Part shown: positions 40,708-41,318 of the stretch, piece after piece
Layout of the letters: every line of letters begins with the position of its first letter
How positions within the stretch are numbered: the stretch's first letter is position 1
NCBI GenBank assembly: GCA_002398405.1
Contig: DGYN01000105.1
Coordinates: 11,633 to 52,950 of the forward strand
From: Caulobacteraceae bacterium UBA5005
GTDB taxonomy: Bacteria > Pseudomonadota > Alphaproteobacteria > Caulobacterales > Caulobacteraceae
Direction: 5' to 3'
Length of the DNA: 41,318 bases
The notes under the pieces: model-generated
What the model was told of the DNA's origin: nothing
Seen by the model: only the letters and a program-made list of their open reading frames with translations
The model's database searches: none
Program-made: the position numbers and the translations under genes

Positions 40708-41318
40708 ATGACGAAAGCCGCCAGCGGCGACGCCAAGAGCACGCTCTACTGCTCCTTCTGCGGAAAGAGCCAGCATGAGGTGCGCAAACTCATTGCCGGT
40801 CCCACCGTGTTCATCTGCGATGAATGCGTGGAGCTCTGCATGGACATCATCCGTGAAGAGCACAAGATCGCGTTCGTGAAGTCCAAGGACGGGGTTCCGA
40901 CTCCCAAGGAGATTCGCGACGTCCTCGACGACTATGTGATCGGCCAGGACCACGCCAAGAAGGTCCTCTCGGTCGCGGTGCACAACCATTACAAGCGCCT
41001 GAACCACGCGGCGAAGAACAACGACGTCGAATTGGCCAAGTCCAACATCCTGCTGATCGGCCCCACGGGCGTCGGCAAGACCCTGCTGGCCCAGACTCTG
41101 GCCCGTATCATCGATGTCCCCTTCACCATGGCGGACGCCACCACCCTGACCGAAGCCGGTTACGTGGGTGAGGACGTCGAGAACATCATCCTCAAGCTGC
41201 TCCAGGCCGCCGACTACAACGTCGAGCGCGCCCAGCGGGGCATCGTCTACATCGACGAAATCGACAAGATCAGCCGCAAGTCCGACAACCCCTCGATCAC
41301 CCGCGACGTGTCGGGCGA
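40708..41318 (+). CDS. clpX: ATP-dependent Clp protease ATPase ClpX (partial)
   Basis: The first 203 residues, cut by the window end. It starts MTKAASGDAKSTLYCSFCGK at ATG 40708. The zinc-binding domain has Cys15, Cys18, Cys37 and Cys40. The AAA+ module follows: Walker A IGPTGVGKTLLA, the pore/linker region TLTEAGYVGEDVENI and Walker B GIVYIDEIDK. ClpX unfolds substrates and threads them into ClpP. The rest of the protein lies outside the window. It continues the clpP-cicA-clpX arrangement. Confidence 0.97.
   Translation, partial: MTKAASGDAKSTLYCSFCGKSQHEVRKLIAGPTVFICDECVELCMDIIREEHKIAFVKSKDGVPTPKEIRDVLDDYVIGQDHAKKVLSVAVHNHYKRLNHAAKNNDVELAKSNILLIGPTGVGKTLLAQTLARIIDVPFTMADATTLTEAGYVGEDVENIILKLLQAADYNVERAQRGIVYIDEIDKISRKSDNPSITRDVSG

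Overview
The window is a GC-rich, gene-dense alphaproteobacterial chromosome segment, most likely from Caulobacterales (Caulobacter/Phenylobacterium type). Pointers are a HAD phosphatase of the CicA type lying between clpP and clpX, the run rpoZ-spoT-pyrE-pdxJ-acpS-lepB-rnc-era, many GTG/TTG starts, and several periplasmic or outer-membrane proteins of families common in that order. No rRNA, tRNA, CRISPR array, prophage or complete insertion sequence was seen.

Layout. 1-5.0 kb: a secreted protein of unknown function, a small membrane protein / ECF sigma / small membrane protein operon, and a convergent OmpR-EnvZ type two-component pair. 5.1-12.3 kb: a metallo-beta-lactamase-fold hydrolase, an APC amino-acid permease with a palindrome in its promoter, the HrpB helicase, two RNA methyltransferase-like genes and a TetR regulator. 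12.2-19.4 kb: a soluble lytic transglycosylase, dapA-smpB, a secreted beta-rich protein, a 58-residue DUF1508 protein, an uracil-DNA glycosylase coupled to a NYN-domain protein, folK and a SnoaL-like secreted protein. 19.4-26.4 kb: the rpoZ-spoT-pyrE-pdxJ-acpS-lepB-rnc-era block, with many 4-nt start/stop overlaps. spoT has no ATG/GTG/TTG start upstream of its conserved HD domain and appears to start at CTG. 26.4-33.6 kb: an accessory segment separating era from recO. It holds a DUF2807 (head GIN) protein, a BlaI-type repressor, an M56 (BlaR1-type) membrane protease whose sensor part is itself a DUF2807 domain, a TonB-dependent receptor, a class C beta-lactamase-like serine hydrolase and a small secreted protein. 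33.6-41.3 kb: recO, parC, a REP-like palindromic repeat, ppk2, remnants of an M28 peptidase and a VapB-type antitoxin, clpP, an XRE regulator with a membrane protein, cicA, and the start of clpX (cut by the window end).

The strongest candidate for an undescribed system is at 26.46-29.92 kb. Paired BlaI-type palindromes lie upstream of both the free DUF2807 gene and the blaI-M56 operon, and the M56 sensor ends in a paralogue of the free DUF2807 protein. This looks like a BlaR1-like envelope circuit that has replaced the penicillin sensor with the same beta-repeat fold that it controls. The genome also packs genes tightly: five of seven convergent gene pairs share a single CTAG in which both genes stop, and all four NTGA start/stop overlaps (ATGA, GTGA, TTGA, CTGA) occur.
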